64,000 nt of DNA from Streptomyces sp. LHD-70 (GTDB lineage Bacteria; Actinomycetota; Actinomycetes; Streptomycetales; Streptomycetaceae). Made by a program: the position numbers and the translations under genes. The notes below the pieces were generated by a model, which worked only from the letters and a program-made list of their open reading frames with translations, was not told the DNA's origin and did no database searches. The stretch is from NCBI RefSeq assembly GCF_031157275.1, contig NZ_JAVIFW010000021.1:62001-126000 (forward strand), given 5' to 3'. Within the stretch, counting starts at the first letter, position 1, and every line of letters begins with the position of its first letter. Of this stretch, positions 54,765 through 62,642 are shown one piece after another.

Positions 54765-55256
54765 GTGGCCAGTCGAAGCGCAGACTCCCCCAGGACCGGG
54801 AACGGCTCTCCCTCCGTGGACGCCGTCTCCCTCGCCATCATCGAGCAGTTGCAGGAGGACGGGCGCCGCCCGTACGCCGCGATCGGCAAGGCCGTGGGCC
54901 TGTCCGAAGCGGCCGTACGCCAGCGCGTCCAGAAGCTGCTCGACCAGGGCGTGATGCAGATCGTCGCCGTCACGGACCCGCTCACCGTGGGCTTCCGGCG
55001 GCAGGCGATGGTCGGCATCAACGTCGAGGGCGATACGGACCCGGTGGCGGAAGCGCTGTCGGCGATGCCCGAAGTCGAGTACATCGTGATCACCGCGGGG
55101 TCCTTCGACCTGATGGTGGAGGTCGTCTGCGAGGACGACGACCAATTGCTCGACGTGATCCAGAAACGCATCCGGACCCTCCCCGGTGTGCGCTCCACCG
55201 AGAGCTTCGTCTACCTGAAGCTCAAGAAGCAGACCTATATGTGGGGAACCCGATAG
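54765..55256 (+). CDS. Lrp/AsnC family transcriptional regulator
   Basis: The start is taken at the GTG at 54765 (VASRSADSPRTGNGSPSVDA); upstream in-frame starts exist. The 163-residue protein has an N-terminal helix-turn-helix (AIIEQLQEDGRRPYAAIGKA, VGLSEAAVRQRVQKLLDQGV) and a C-terminal RAM domain (AMVGINVEGDTDPVAEALSA). It is divergent from the aldehyde dehydrogenase and upstream of an aminotransferase. From memory, the S. coelicolor orthologue was linked to polyamine-gene control (EpuRI); check before reuse. Confidence 0.92.
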   Translation: MASRSADSPRTGNGSPSVDAVSLAIIEQLQEDGRRPYAAIGKAVGLSEAAVRQRVQKLLDQGVMQIVAVTDPLTVGFRRQAMVGINVEGDTDPVAEALSAMPEVEYIVITAGSFDLMVEVVCEDDDQLLDVIQKRIRTLPGVRSTESFVYLKLKKQTYMWGTR

Positions 55257-55258
55257 CC

Positions 55259-56620
55259 GTGAGCCAGGACCTCTCCAAGACCGCGTACGACCACCTGTGG
55301 ATGCACTTCACCCGCATGTCGTCGTACGAGAACTCTCCCGTGCCGACCATCGTCCGCGGTGAGGGCACGAACATCTACGACGACAAGGGCAAGCGCTACA
55401 TCGACGGCCTCGCCGGCCTCTTCGTGGTCAACGCCGGCCACGGCCGCACCGAGCTCGCCGAGACCGCGTACAAGCAGGCGCAGGAACTCGCCTTCTTCCC
55501 GGTCTGGTCGTACGCCCACCCCAAGGCCGTGGAGCTGGCCGAGCGCATCGCGCACTACGCGCCGGGCGACCTCAACAAGGTCTTCTTCACCACCGGTGGC
55601 GGTGAGGCCGTCGAGACCGCGTGGAAGCTCGCCAAGCAGTACTTCAAGCTGCAGGGCAAGCACACCAAGTACAAGGTGATCTCCCGCGCGGTGGCCTACC
55701 ACGGCACCCCGCAGGGCGCCCTGTCCATCACCGGCCTGCCCGGCCTGAAGGCCCCCTTCGAGCCGCTGGTCCCCGGCGCGCACAAGGTGCCGAACACCAA
55801 CATCTACCGCGCCCCGATCTACGGCGACGACCCCGAGGCCTTCGGCCGCTGGGCCGCCGACCAGATCGAGCAGCAGATCCTCTTCGAGGGCCCCGAGACC
55901 GTCGCGGCCGTCTTCCTCGAGCCGGTGCAGAACGCCGGTGGCTGCTTCCCGCCGCCGCCCGGCTACTTCCAGCGCGTGCGCGAGATCTGCGACCAGTACG
56001 ACGTGCTGCTCGTCTCGGACGAGACGATCTGCGCCTTCGGCCGCCTGGGCACGATGTTCGCCTGTGACAAGTTCGGCTACGTCCCGGACATGATCACCTG
56101 CGCCAAGGGCATGACCTCGGGCTACTCCCCGATCGGTGCCTGCATCATCTCGGACCGCCTCGCGGAGCCGTTCTACAAGGGCGACAACACCTTCCTGCAC
56201 GGCTACACCTTCGGCGGGCACCCGGTCTCCTCGGCCGTGGCGCTCTCCAACTTCGACATCTTCGAGCGCGAGGGCCTGAACAAGCACGTCCTCGACAACG
56301 AGGGCAACTTCTACAACACCCTCGGCAAGCTGCACGACCTGCCGATCGTCGGCGACGTCCGCGGCAACGGCTTCTTCTACGGCATCGAGCTCGTGAAGGA
56401 CAAGGCCACCAAGGAGTCCTTCAACGACGAGGAGACCGAGCGCGTCCTGTACGGCTTCCTCTCCAAGGCGCTGTACGACGCCGGCCTCTACTGCCGCGCC
56501 GACGACCGTGGCGACCCGGTCATCCAGCTGGCGCCGCCGCTGATCGCCGACCAGTCGACGTTCGACGAGATCGAGCAGATCCTGCGGAGCGTCCTCACGG
56601 AGGCGTGGACCAAGCTGTAA
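55259..56620 (+). CDS. Class III aminotransferase, probable putrescine/omega-amine:pyruvate type
   Basis: The start is set at the GTG at 55259 (VSQDLSKTAYDHLWMHFTRM); a GTG at 55241 overlapping the Lrp stop is the alternative. The 453-residue PLP enzyme has VFFTTGGGEAVETAWKLAKQ and VISRAVAYHGTPQGALSITG. The PLP lysine is K283 in DMITCAKGMTSGYSPIGACI, and the aspartate pair is in VLLVSDETICAFGRLG. PatA-type and omega-amine:pyruvate transaminases share this layout. It starts 2 bp past the Lrp gene, so they are likely co-transcribed. It could convert putrescine to 4-aminobutyraldehyde. Confidence 0.92.
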   Translation: MSQDLSKTAYDHLWMHFTRMSSYENSPVPTIVRGEGTNIYDDKGKRYIDGLAGLFVVNAGHGRTELAETAYKQAQELAFFPVWSYAHPKAVELAERIAHYAPGDLNKVFFTTGGGEAVETAWKLAKQYFKLQGKHTKYKVISRAVAYHGTPQGALSITGLPGLKAPFEPLVPGAHKVPNTNIYRAPIYGDDPEAFGRWAADQIEQQILFEGPETVAAVFLEPVQNAGGCFPPPPGYFQRVREICDQYDVLLVSDETICAFGRLGTMFACDKFGYVPDMITCAKGMTSGYSPIGACIISDRLAEPFYKGDNTFLHGYTFGGHPVSSAVALSNFDIFEREGLNKHVLDNEGNFYNTLGKLHDLPIVGDVRGNGFFYGIELVKDKATKESFNDEETERVLYGFLSKALYDAGLYCRADDRGDPVIQLAPPLIADQSTFDEIEQILRSVLTEAWTKL

Positions 56621-56643
56621 GCAGCCAGAAGTCCCGCGTACCA

Positions 56644-56693
56644 CCACGGCCCGGGTGCCCCGTTCGAGTGAGAACGCGTGCCCCCGGGCCGTG
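56644..56693 (+). terminator. Hairpin after the aminotransferase
   Basis: Eleven-nt perfect arms (CACGGCCCGGG at 56644-56654, CCCGGGCCGTG at 56683-56693) enclose a 28-nt loop, 23 bp past the stop at 56620. Confidence 0.7.
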
Positions 56694-56836
56694 TGCTGTC
56701 CGTACTGTCCGGATATGTCCCTACGGTTCCTGTGACCGATCGGCCCAGTGACTCGTTCCCCCGTACGGGGGACGGCACCGCACTGATCAAACGTGCGCCT
56801 TCCACGCCCTTCGTAACCGAACCGAGGTGTATCGCC

Positions 56837-57571
56837 ATGGTGGCCCCACCGGACAACGACGTGCTGTGGGCACGCGCCCTGCACTTCTCGCGCGGCGGCA
56901 CCCCCGCCCTCACCGGCATCTCCGTCGGCGTGCGCGAACAGGAGATCCTCGCCGTGGGCGGCCCGCGCGGCAGCGGCAAGACGACCCTCCTGCAGTGCCT
57001 CTCCGGTCAGCTCGTCGCACAGCGGGGCGAGGTCTGGTTCAACTCCATGCCCGTGCACACCATGGGCCGAGCCCTCCGCGAACGGCTGCGCCGCGACAAG
57101 TTCGGCTGGATCGGCCCGCAGCCCCGCCTCGTCCCCGAACTCACCGCCTGGGAGAACGCCGCCCTGCCGCTGATGCTGCACGGCACCGGCAACCGCGCCG
57201 CCCGCAAGGCCGCCCTGGAGTGGCTGGACCGGCTCGACATCGGCAACCTCGCCCGTAAGCGACCGCACGCCCTCAGCCAGGCCGAGCGTCAACGCGTCGC
57301 CGTGGCACGGGCGTTGGTCAACCAGCCGACGGTCCTCTTCGCCGACGAGCCCACCGCGCCGCTGCACCGTGCCGACCGCGCGCACATCCTGCGCACCCTC
57401 ACGACGGCGGCCCGCTCGCACGGCATCACCGTCGTCCTCGCCACCCACGACGCCGACGTCGCGGCCTGCGCCGACCGCAGCGTCGGCCTCCTGGACGGAC
57501 GCCTCGTCAACACCGTCCCGCTGCCCGCGGACGCGCAGTCGGAAGGCGCGGCGTGCTCGCTCTCCGTCTAG
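56837..57571 (+). CDS. ABC transporter ATPase (LolD/MacB-like)
   Basis: The start is the ATG at 56837 (MVAPPDNDVLWARALHFSRG), with GAGGTG 7 nt upstream; the frame is open back to 56678. The 244-residue ATPase has Walker A GPRGSGKTT, Walker B VLFADEPTAPL and a degenerate signature LSQAERQRVAVARAL (LSQAE instead of LSGGQ). The family usually partners an FtsX-type permease; here the next gene is a membrane protein that overlaps it by 19 bp. The cargo is unknown. Confidence 0.9.
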   Translation: MVAPPDNDVLWARALHFSRGGTPALTGISVGVREQEILAVGGPRGSGKTTLLQCLSGQLVAQRGEVWFNSMPVHTMGRALRERLRRDKFGWIGPQPRLVPELTAWENAALPLMLHGTGNRAARKAALEWLDRLDIGNLARKRPHALSQAERQRVAVARALVNQPTVLFADEPTAPLHRADRAHILRTLTTAARSHGITVVLATHDADVAACADRSVGLLDGRLVNTVPLPADAQSEGAACSLSV

Positions 57572-58821
57572 CCCGCGGCGCCCACCCCCTCGTCCTGCTC
57601 CGCCGGCTCGCGGTCGCCGCCGCCTCCGCCGGCACCGGCTTCCTGCTGCTGTGCGCCCTGGGGTACGCGCTCGGCCACCCGCAGGCCGCCGGCTCGTCCG
57701 CGCTCCGGCTCGCCTGGTGCGTCGTACCGCTCGCCGCCACCGTCCACTTCGCGGTGGCCGTCGCCCGTACCGACCCGGCGACCCGGCCGCGCGCCGCGCT
57801 CTTCACCGTCGGCCTCGGACCGGCCCGCCTGATGCTGCTCTCCGCGATCTCCACGGCGATCGCCTGCACGCTCGGCTCGATGGTGGCCCTGCTGTTCTTC
57901 CTGCATCTGCGCGGCGACATCAGCGGCCTCCCGCTGGACGGCGCCGCCGCCGAACTCCTCGGCGCCGGGCAGCCGTTGCCGATCGCCGCGGTCTGCACGC
58001 TGCTGCTGATCGTCCCGGTCGCCGGAACCGTCGCGGGCGCCCTCGCCCTGCGGCCTCGTACCGTCAAGTCCGGTGCGCGCAAGGGGAGTTCGGGCAGGTC
58101 GGGGACTTCGGGGACTTCGGGGACTTCAGGGACTTCAGGGAACGCGAGCGCGGAGAACGCCGAAGCGGCCGTCGGCCCCGGTGTCGCGGACGGCGAACCC
58201 GCGCCGCCCCTGCCCCAGCCCGCCGGGCTGCCCTGGGGTGTGGCCCTGATGGCGGTCGGCCTCGCGGTGGAGACGTACGCGGCACGGGACGCGGCCGGTG
58301 CCTCCGGATTCCCGCTGCCCGGCCGGCTCGCCTCGTCCTCGGCGGCGGTGCTCGGCGGCTGGGCGGTCACCGCGTTCGGCCTCGCCCTCGCCGGTCCCGC
58401 GCTCACGTACCTGTGCGGGCAGCTCCTGCAGTCGGCCAGGCCGGGCGCCGCCCGACTGCTCGCGGGCCGCGCCCTGCAGGAGGAGTCCCGCCGCATCGGC
58501 CGCCCGCTCGGCGTCCTGTGCGCGGTCGCGTCCGCCGGGCTGGCGGCGCTCCACCTGTACGGCGGCGCCGCGCCGCGCATCGGCCCGCTGACAGTGCTCG
58601 GCGGCAGTCTCGTCGCCGGGTGCGCGGTCCTCACCCTCGCCACCGCCGCGATCGAGGCCCGCCAGTCCCGCTCCGACACCACGGCCGCCCTGCTGAAGCT
58701 CGGCGCTCCCGCGTCGATGCTGCGCGGCGCCGCGGGCCTGCGGGCCCTCGCCCTGCTCGCCGTGTTCGGCCCGCTCACCTGGCTGGTAGGCACGCTCGCG
58801 GCGGCCCCGCTGACGGGCTGA
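57553..58821 (+). CDS. ABC-type membrane protein partner
   Basis: The GTG at 57553 lies inside the end of the ATPase gene. The 422-residue protein has about eight hydrophobic helices (LLLCALGYALGHPQAAGSSA; LMLLSAISTAIACTLGSMVA; LPIAAVCTLLLIVPVAGTVA; more to the C-terminus). A linker of about 50 residues contains GTSGTSGTSGTSGN, coded by a 9-bp tandem repeat (58099-58140). FtsX-like folding is probable from context only; no FtsX motif is clear. Confidence 0.82.
   Translation: MLALRLARGAHPLVLLRRLAVAAASAGTGFLLLCALGYALGHPQAAGSSALRLAWCVVPLAATVHFAVAVARTDPATRPRAALFTVGLGPARLMLLSAISTAIACTLGSMVALLFFLHLRGDISGLPLDGAAAELLGAGQPLPIAAVCTLLLIVPVAGTVAGALALRPRTVKSGARKGSSGRSGTSGTSGTSGTSGNASAENAEAAVGPGVADGEPAPPLPQPAGLPWGVALMAVGLAVETYAARDAAGASGFPLPGRLASSSAAVLGGWAVTAFGLALAGPALTYLCGQLLQSARPGAARLLAGRALQEESRRIGRPLGVLCAVASAGLAALHLYGGAAPRIGPLTVLGGSLVAGCAVLTLATAAIEARQSRSDTTAALLKLGAPASMLRGAAGLRALALLAVFGPLTWLVGTLAAAPLTG
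58099..58140. repeat. 9-bp tandem repeat inside the membrane-protein gene
   Basis: GGGACTTCG or GGGACTTCA recurs about five times in frame. It encodes Gly-Thr-Ser units in the linker. Such runs can change length by slippage. Confidence 0.75.
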
Positions 58822-58828
58822 ACCACCC

Positions 58829-58871
58829 TGCGCGGCGGCCTGCCACCACCTTGGCGGGCGGCCGCCGCGCA
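58829..58871 (+). terminator. Hairpin after the membrane-protein gene
   Basis: A 12-bp perfect stem (TGCGCGGCGGCC and GGCCGCCGCGCA) with two further mismatched pairs lies 8 bp past the stop at 58821. Confidence 0.75.
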
Positions 58872-59006
58872 CCTCGGAAAAAACTTCGCCAATTCCCGGC
58901 GCCCACCGATGAGTTCCGCGCGTCCCCCCGGTCTATCCCCGTAACGGCACGTCAAGTACGGCAGGCCGGCACGGAGATGGACCCCTCACGACTCACGGAG
59001 CCCCAC

Positions 59007-59426
59007 ATGGCCGCGCGCACGCACCAGCAGATGGTCTTCATCAACCTCGCCGTCCAGGACGTCGAGCTGTCGAAGAAGTTCTTCACCGAGGTCGGTTACG
59101 ACCTCAACCCGCTGTTCTGCGACGACGAGACCGCCTGCGTGACCATCAGCGACACCATCGTCCTGATGCTCCTCCAGGAGAAGAAGTTCGCCCGCTTCAC
59201 CGTGAAGCCGGTCGCGGACGCCACCCGCTCCACGGAGGCCCTGATCTGCCTGAGCGCCGAGAGCCGCCGCCAGGTCGACGAGCTCGTCGACCGCGCCCTC
59301 GCCGCGGGCGGCTCCCCCGCCGCCGAGCCCAGCGAGATGGGCTTCATGTACGGCCGCTCCTTCCTCGACCCCGACGGCCACCACTTCGAGGTCCTCTGGA
59401 TGGACCAGAGCGCCGTCCAGGGCTGA
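59007..59426 (+). CDS. VOC (glyoxalase-like) protein
   Basis: The start is the ATG at 59007 (MAARTHQQMVFINLAVQDVE) with GGAG 7 nt upstream. The 139-residue protein is a single VOC domain of paired beta-alpha-beta-beta-beta units: LAVQDVELSKKFFTEVGYDL and YGRSFLDPDGHHFEVLWMDQ. GHHFEVLWMD carries the usual late His and Glu. Such proteins act as dioxygenases, glyoxalases or resistance factors; the function here is unknown. An 11-bp tandem array follows. Confidence 0.9.
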   Translation: MAARTHQQMVFINLAVQDVELSKKFFTEVGYDLNPLFCDDETACVTISDTIVLMLLQEKKFARFTVKPVADATRSTEALICLSAESRRQVDELVDRALAAGGSPAAEPSEMGFMYGRSFLDPDGHHFEVLWMDQSAVQG

Positions 59427-59454
59427 CCCGCCTCGGGCCCCCAACCGGGGCCAC

Positions 59455-59520
59455 GACCGGGGCCTGACCGGAGCCCGACCGGAGCCCGACCGGAGCCCGG
59501 ACAGAGCCCGGACAGAGGCG
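59455..59520. repeat. Six 11-bp tandem units after the VOC gene
   Basis: Units begin at 59455, 59466, 59477, 59488, 59499 and 59510. GACCGGAGCCC is repeated exactly three times; the others differ by one to five bases. The array begins 29 bp past the stop and ends 43 bp before the next gene. Confidence 0.85.
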
Positions 59521-59562
59521 GTACGGCGGGCCCGCCGGCCGCACCGCCTCTACGATGACCGC

Positions 59563-60669
59563 GTGTCCGCCCATCCCGACCTCGAGATCGCCTCCCTCGC
59601 CGAGTTCGACGCCGCCGTCACCGCGCACGGCACACTCGCCGACCACCGCGTCCAGGCCGTCGACCTGACCGGGCGGAGCCACGCGCTGCTCTCCGTCGAC
59701 ACCGCAGGCGCCGTCTTCCTCGGCTGCCCGATGCACCCCGACGCGGCCGCGAAGGTACGCGCGGCGGGCGCCCTCGTCTTCCCGCCGGTGCCCGGCCTGC
59801 CCTTCGACCCGTACCGCGGCTCCTTGTACTCCCCCGACGAGCTCTTCGCGGGCCTGGCGCACGGATACGAGGCGACGCCCGATGCCCGCGCGTACACCTG
59901 GTTCCAGGAGACGAAGGCGGGCGGCGACGTGTTCGCGTCGATGCTGCGCGCCGTGCACGACGACTCCATCTCGGACGCCCTGGACGAACTCCTCGCCGGG
60001 CAGCGGGTCGTGGGCGTGATGGGCGGGCACGCGATGGGCCGCGGCACGGACGCGTACGCGGGCGCCGCACGCCTGGGCCGCACCCTGGCCCGCGCGGGCC
60101 TGACCGTGGCGACCGGCGGCGGCCCCGGCGCGATGGAGGCCGCGAACCTCGGCGCGTACGCGGCGCCGTACGAGGACCGGATGCTCGACGAGTCCCTCGA
60201 ACTCCTCGCGAAGGCACCGTCGTTCACGCCGTCCGTCACCGACTGGGCGCGGGCCGCGTTCACGGTCCGCGCGCACTGGCCCGCGGGCGGCGACTCGGTG
60301 GGCATCCCCACCTGGTTCTACGGGCACGAGCCGCCGAACGCGTTCGCCGGGCACATCGGCAAGTACTTCGCCAACGCCACCCGCGAGGACGGCCTGCTCG
60401 CCCGCTCCACCGCCGGCGTGATCTTCCTGCCGGGCGCCGCGGGCACGGTCCAGGAAGTCTTCGACAACGCGACGCCCAACTACTACGAGTCGCGCGGCGC
60501 ACCCACCCCGATGGTCCTGGTCGACCGCGCGCACTGGACGGAGCACCTCCCCGTCTGGCCGCTGCTGCGGTCGCTCGCCCAAGAACGCGCGATGGACACG
60601 CGGATCGCGCTGGTGGAGACGGTCGAGGAGGCGGCGGAGATGCTGAACCGGCTGGCCTCGGCACGCTGA
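59563..60669 (+). CDS. LOG/TIGR00730-like Rossmann nucleotide-binding protein
   Basis: The start is a GTG (VSAHPDLEIASLAEFDAAVT). The 368-residue protein has a Rossmann fold with VATGGGPGAMEAANLGAYAA, corresponding to the PGGxGTxxE-like motif, and a second glycine-rich segment VIFLPGAAGTVQEVFDNATP. These resemble LOG-type phosphoribohydrolases (cytokinin-activating enzymes) and TIGR00730 proteins, but the glycine loop is altered. It is longer than LOG proteins (about 200) by an N-terminal domain of about 130 residues. Exact activity is unknown. Confidence 0.85.
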   Translation: MSAHPDLEIASLAEFDAAVTAHGTLADHRVQAVDLTGRSHALLSVDTAGAVFLGCPMHPDAAAKVRAAGALVFPPVPGLPFDPYRGSLYSPDELFAGLAHGYEATPDARAYTWFQETKAGGDVFASMLRAVHDDSISDALDELLAGQRVVGVMGGHAMGRGTDAYAGAARLGRTLARAGLTVATGGGPGAMEAANLGAYAAPYEDRMLDESLELLAKAPSFTPSVTDWARAAFTVRAHWPAGGDSVGIPTWFYGHEPPNAFAGHIGKYFANATREDGLLARSTAGVIFLPGAAGTVQEVFDNATPNYYESRGAPTPMVLVDRAHWTEHLPVWPLLRSLAQERAMDTRIALVETVEEAAEMLNRLASAR

Positions 60670-60703
60670 AGGGCCCGCACCGTCGAGGCGGCGCGGGCCC
60701 TTC
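60668..60703. terminator. Bidirectional hairpin between convergent genes
   Basis: Eleven-nt perfect arms (60668-60678 and 60693-60703) enclose a 14-nt loop. Left arm begins with GAAGGG at the stop codon of the LOG-like gene, and the 60722 gene ends 18 bp further on. Confidence 0.8.
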
Positions 60704-60721
60704 GTACGTACGGCTTCGGCG

Positions 60722-61450
60722 TCAGCGGCGCGAACCGGTGAGCCGGGCGATGCCCCAGCCGGCCGCGCCGGCGAGGACGAGGCCGAGGAGGGCGAGGAGG
60801 CCGGAGCTCGCGTCCGGGCCCCACCAGGCCTCTGCGGGCATGAACGGCATTTCGGTCAGCAGGTAGCCGGGGCCGCCACCTGTGGAGTCCAAATAGATGA
60901 CCACGAACGCGTTGGTGCTGGCGAAGAACGTGCCCAGCGCGCCGATGATCCCGGCGGAGACGTGCGCACCGTTGCTGCGCCGCCCGACGAGCCCGGCGAC
61001 GGCGCCGACGGCGGCACCGTTGAGCAGGGCGTGGCCGTAGTACACGGCGTAGCTCGCGGCCTCCGTCAGGTCCTGGTACACCGCGAAGATGATCACCACG
61101 TAGATCAGCGAGATCACGAACGAGACGAGCCAGCCGAGGAAGAACGCGCCGACCGCGCTGCCGCCACCGGTCTGCGGCGCCGGGTACTGCTGCGGCATGC
61201 CGCCCTGCATCGGACCGGGCTGCCCCGCGAACTGCGGCGGCACCGGCGGCTGTCCGGGGAATCCCTGCTGCGGGGGCACACCCTGCGGCGGGCCGGGCGG
61301 CGGACCGGCGGGCGCTCCGGGCGGCGGGCCCATGGGCGGCTGCGGGGGCATCGGCGGGGGCGCGCCGGGCCCGGACGGCTGCGCGTACGGGTTGCCGCTG
61401 TCCGGCTGGGGCGGCTGCGGCTGAGAAGCGGGTTGCCAGGGCTGGCTCAT
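60722..61450 (-). CDS. Proline-rich membrane protein
   Basis: The 242-residue protein starts MSQPWQPASQPQPPQPDSGN. Its first ~95 residues are Pro/Gly/Gln-rich, including PPPGAPAGPPPGPPQG. Four hydrophobic helices follow (GAFFLGWLVSFVISLIYVVI; AAVGAVAGLVG; GIIGALGTFFASTNAFVVIY; SGLLALLGLVLAGAAGWGIA). A cytoplasmic Pro-rich tail is expected. I recognise no family. Confidence 0.85.
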   Translation of the reverse strand: MSQPWQPASQPQPPQPDSGNPYAQPSGPGAPPPMPPQPPMGPPPGAPAGPPPGPPQGVPPQQGFPGQPPVPPQFAGQPGPMQGGMPQQYPAPQTGGGSAVGAFFLGWLVSFVISLIYVVIIFAVYQDLTEAASYAVYYGHALLNGAAVGAVAGLVGRRSNGAHVSAGIIGALGTFFASTNAFVVIYLDSTGGGPGYLLTEMPFMPAEAWWGPDASSGLLALLGLVLAGAAGWGIARLTGSRR

Positions 61451-61544
61451 TGGTCCCCCGTGAAGCGGAGCGAAGACTGAGGGTCCAAGCTATCAACGCG
61501 GTCAACAGGGCTGAACAGGCAGGACCTCCAGGGCCCGCCCGCCC

Positions 61545-61632
61545 GCCTCAGCCGAGCACGACCACGCCCACGCCCACCCGAGCACGACCACGCCCACGCC
61601 CACGCCCGCCTCAACCGAGTACGACCACGTCC
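61545..61632. repeat. Reiterated 3' end of the ThiQ-like gene
   Basis: CCGAGCACGACCACGCCC occurs at 61552-61569 and 61578-61595 and, with two differences, at 61615-61632 in the gene end. The first copy also has the stop-codon context GCCTCAGCCGAG. Read on the minus strand each copy resembles the codons for VVVLG. Confidence 0.8.
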
Positions 61633-62642
61633 GCCCCGTCGAACGCGACGCCCACGCGGTCCCCGGTCTCCGGCGCGTCCCGCAGCGCGCAGGCCGCTTC
61701 GAGGCGGGGTGCCGAGGTGTCCTCGGGCTGAAGGTGGACGGCGACGTGCGTGCCGCGGAAGGTGCGGGCCGTGACCGTGCAGGTCAGCCCGTCGGTGGCG
61801 GCCACGAGCCGCACCCCGGCGGGCCGTACGAGCAGATCGTGGCGGCCCTGGGCGGAGCCGGGCGGCACGGGCAGCTTGCCCCACACGGTGTCTGCGGCCT
61901 CGCCGCTGACGGTGCCGGGCACGACGTTGTCGAAGCCGAGGAAGCGGGCGACGAACGCGTCGGCGGGCCGCTGCCACACGTCGAGGGGAGTGCCGCTCTG
62001 CGCGATCCGCCCGTCGCGCATGACGACGACCCGGTCGGCGAGCGCGAAGGCCTCGCCCTGGTCGTGCGTGACGGCGAGCACGGTGGTGCCCAACTCCCGG
62101 AAGAGTTCCCTGAGTTCGACGACGAGGCGCTCGCGCAGGGACCGGTCGAGCTGGCCGAGCGGCTCGTCCAGCATCAGCAGCCGGGGCCGCGGGGCGAGCG
62201 CGCGGGCGAGGGCGACGCGCTGCTGCTCGCCGCCGGACAGCGAGGCCACGGCGCGGCGCGCGGCCCCCGGCAGCCCGACGAGTTCGAGCAACTCCCGTAC
62301 GCGGGCGTCCTGTTCCGCGCGTGGTACGTGGTGCATGCGCAGGCCGAAGGCGACGTTGGCGCCGACGTCGCGCTGCGGGAACAGCTGGTGGTCCTGGAAC
62401 ATCAGGCCGACGCCGCGCTTGTGGGCGGGCACGCCGGCCTGGTCGCGGTCGCCGAGCAGGACGCGGCCGCTGTCGGTGACCTGGAGTCCGGCGACGACGC
62501 GAAGCAGCGTGGACTTGCCGCTGCCGCTGGGTCCGAGCACGCACACGGTCTCGTGCTCCGCGACGTCGAGGTCGACGGCGTCGAGCGCGGTCTGGCCCGC
62601 GGGGCCGCCGAAGCGTACGGACACGTCGTCGAGGCGCAGCAT
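61611..62642 (-). CDS. ABC transporter ATPase (ThiQ/FbpC-like)
   Basis: The start is the ATG at 62642 (MLRLDDVSVRFGGPAGQTAL); an in-frame reading to 62702 adds residues that are not family-like. The 343-residue ATPase has Walker A GPSGSGKST at 37-45, the signature ASLSGGEQQRVALARALAPR and Walker B LLMLDEPLGQLDRSLR. The C-terminal ~110 residues are TOBE-like. It resembles ATPases for thiamine, iron or polyamine import. The start overlaps the permease stop by one base. Confidence 0.92.
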   Translation of the reverse strand: MLRLDDVSVRFGGPAGQTALDAVDLDVAEHETVCVLGPSGSGKSTLLRVVAGLQVTDSGRVLLGDRDQAGVPAHKRGVGLMFQDHQLFPQRDVGANVAFGLRMHHVPRAEQDARVRELLELVGLPGAARRAVASLSGGEQQRVALARALAPRPRLLMLDEPLGQLDRSLRERLVVELRELFRELGTTVLAVTHDQGEAFALADRVVVMRDGRIAQSGTPLDVWQRPADAFVARFLGFDNVVPGTVSGEAADTVWGKLPVPPGSAQGRHDLLVRPAGVRLVAATDGLTCTVTARTFRGTHVAVHLQPEDTSAPRLEAACALRDAPETGDRVGVAFDGADVVVLG

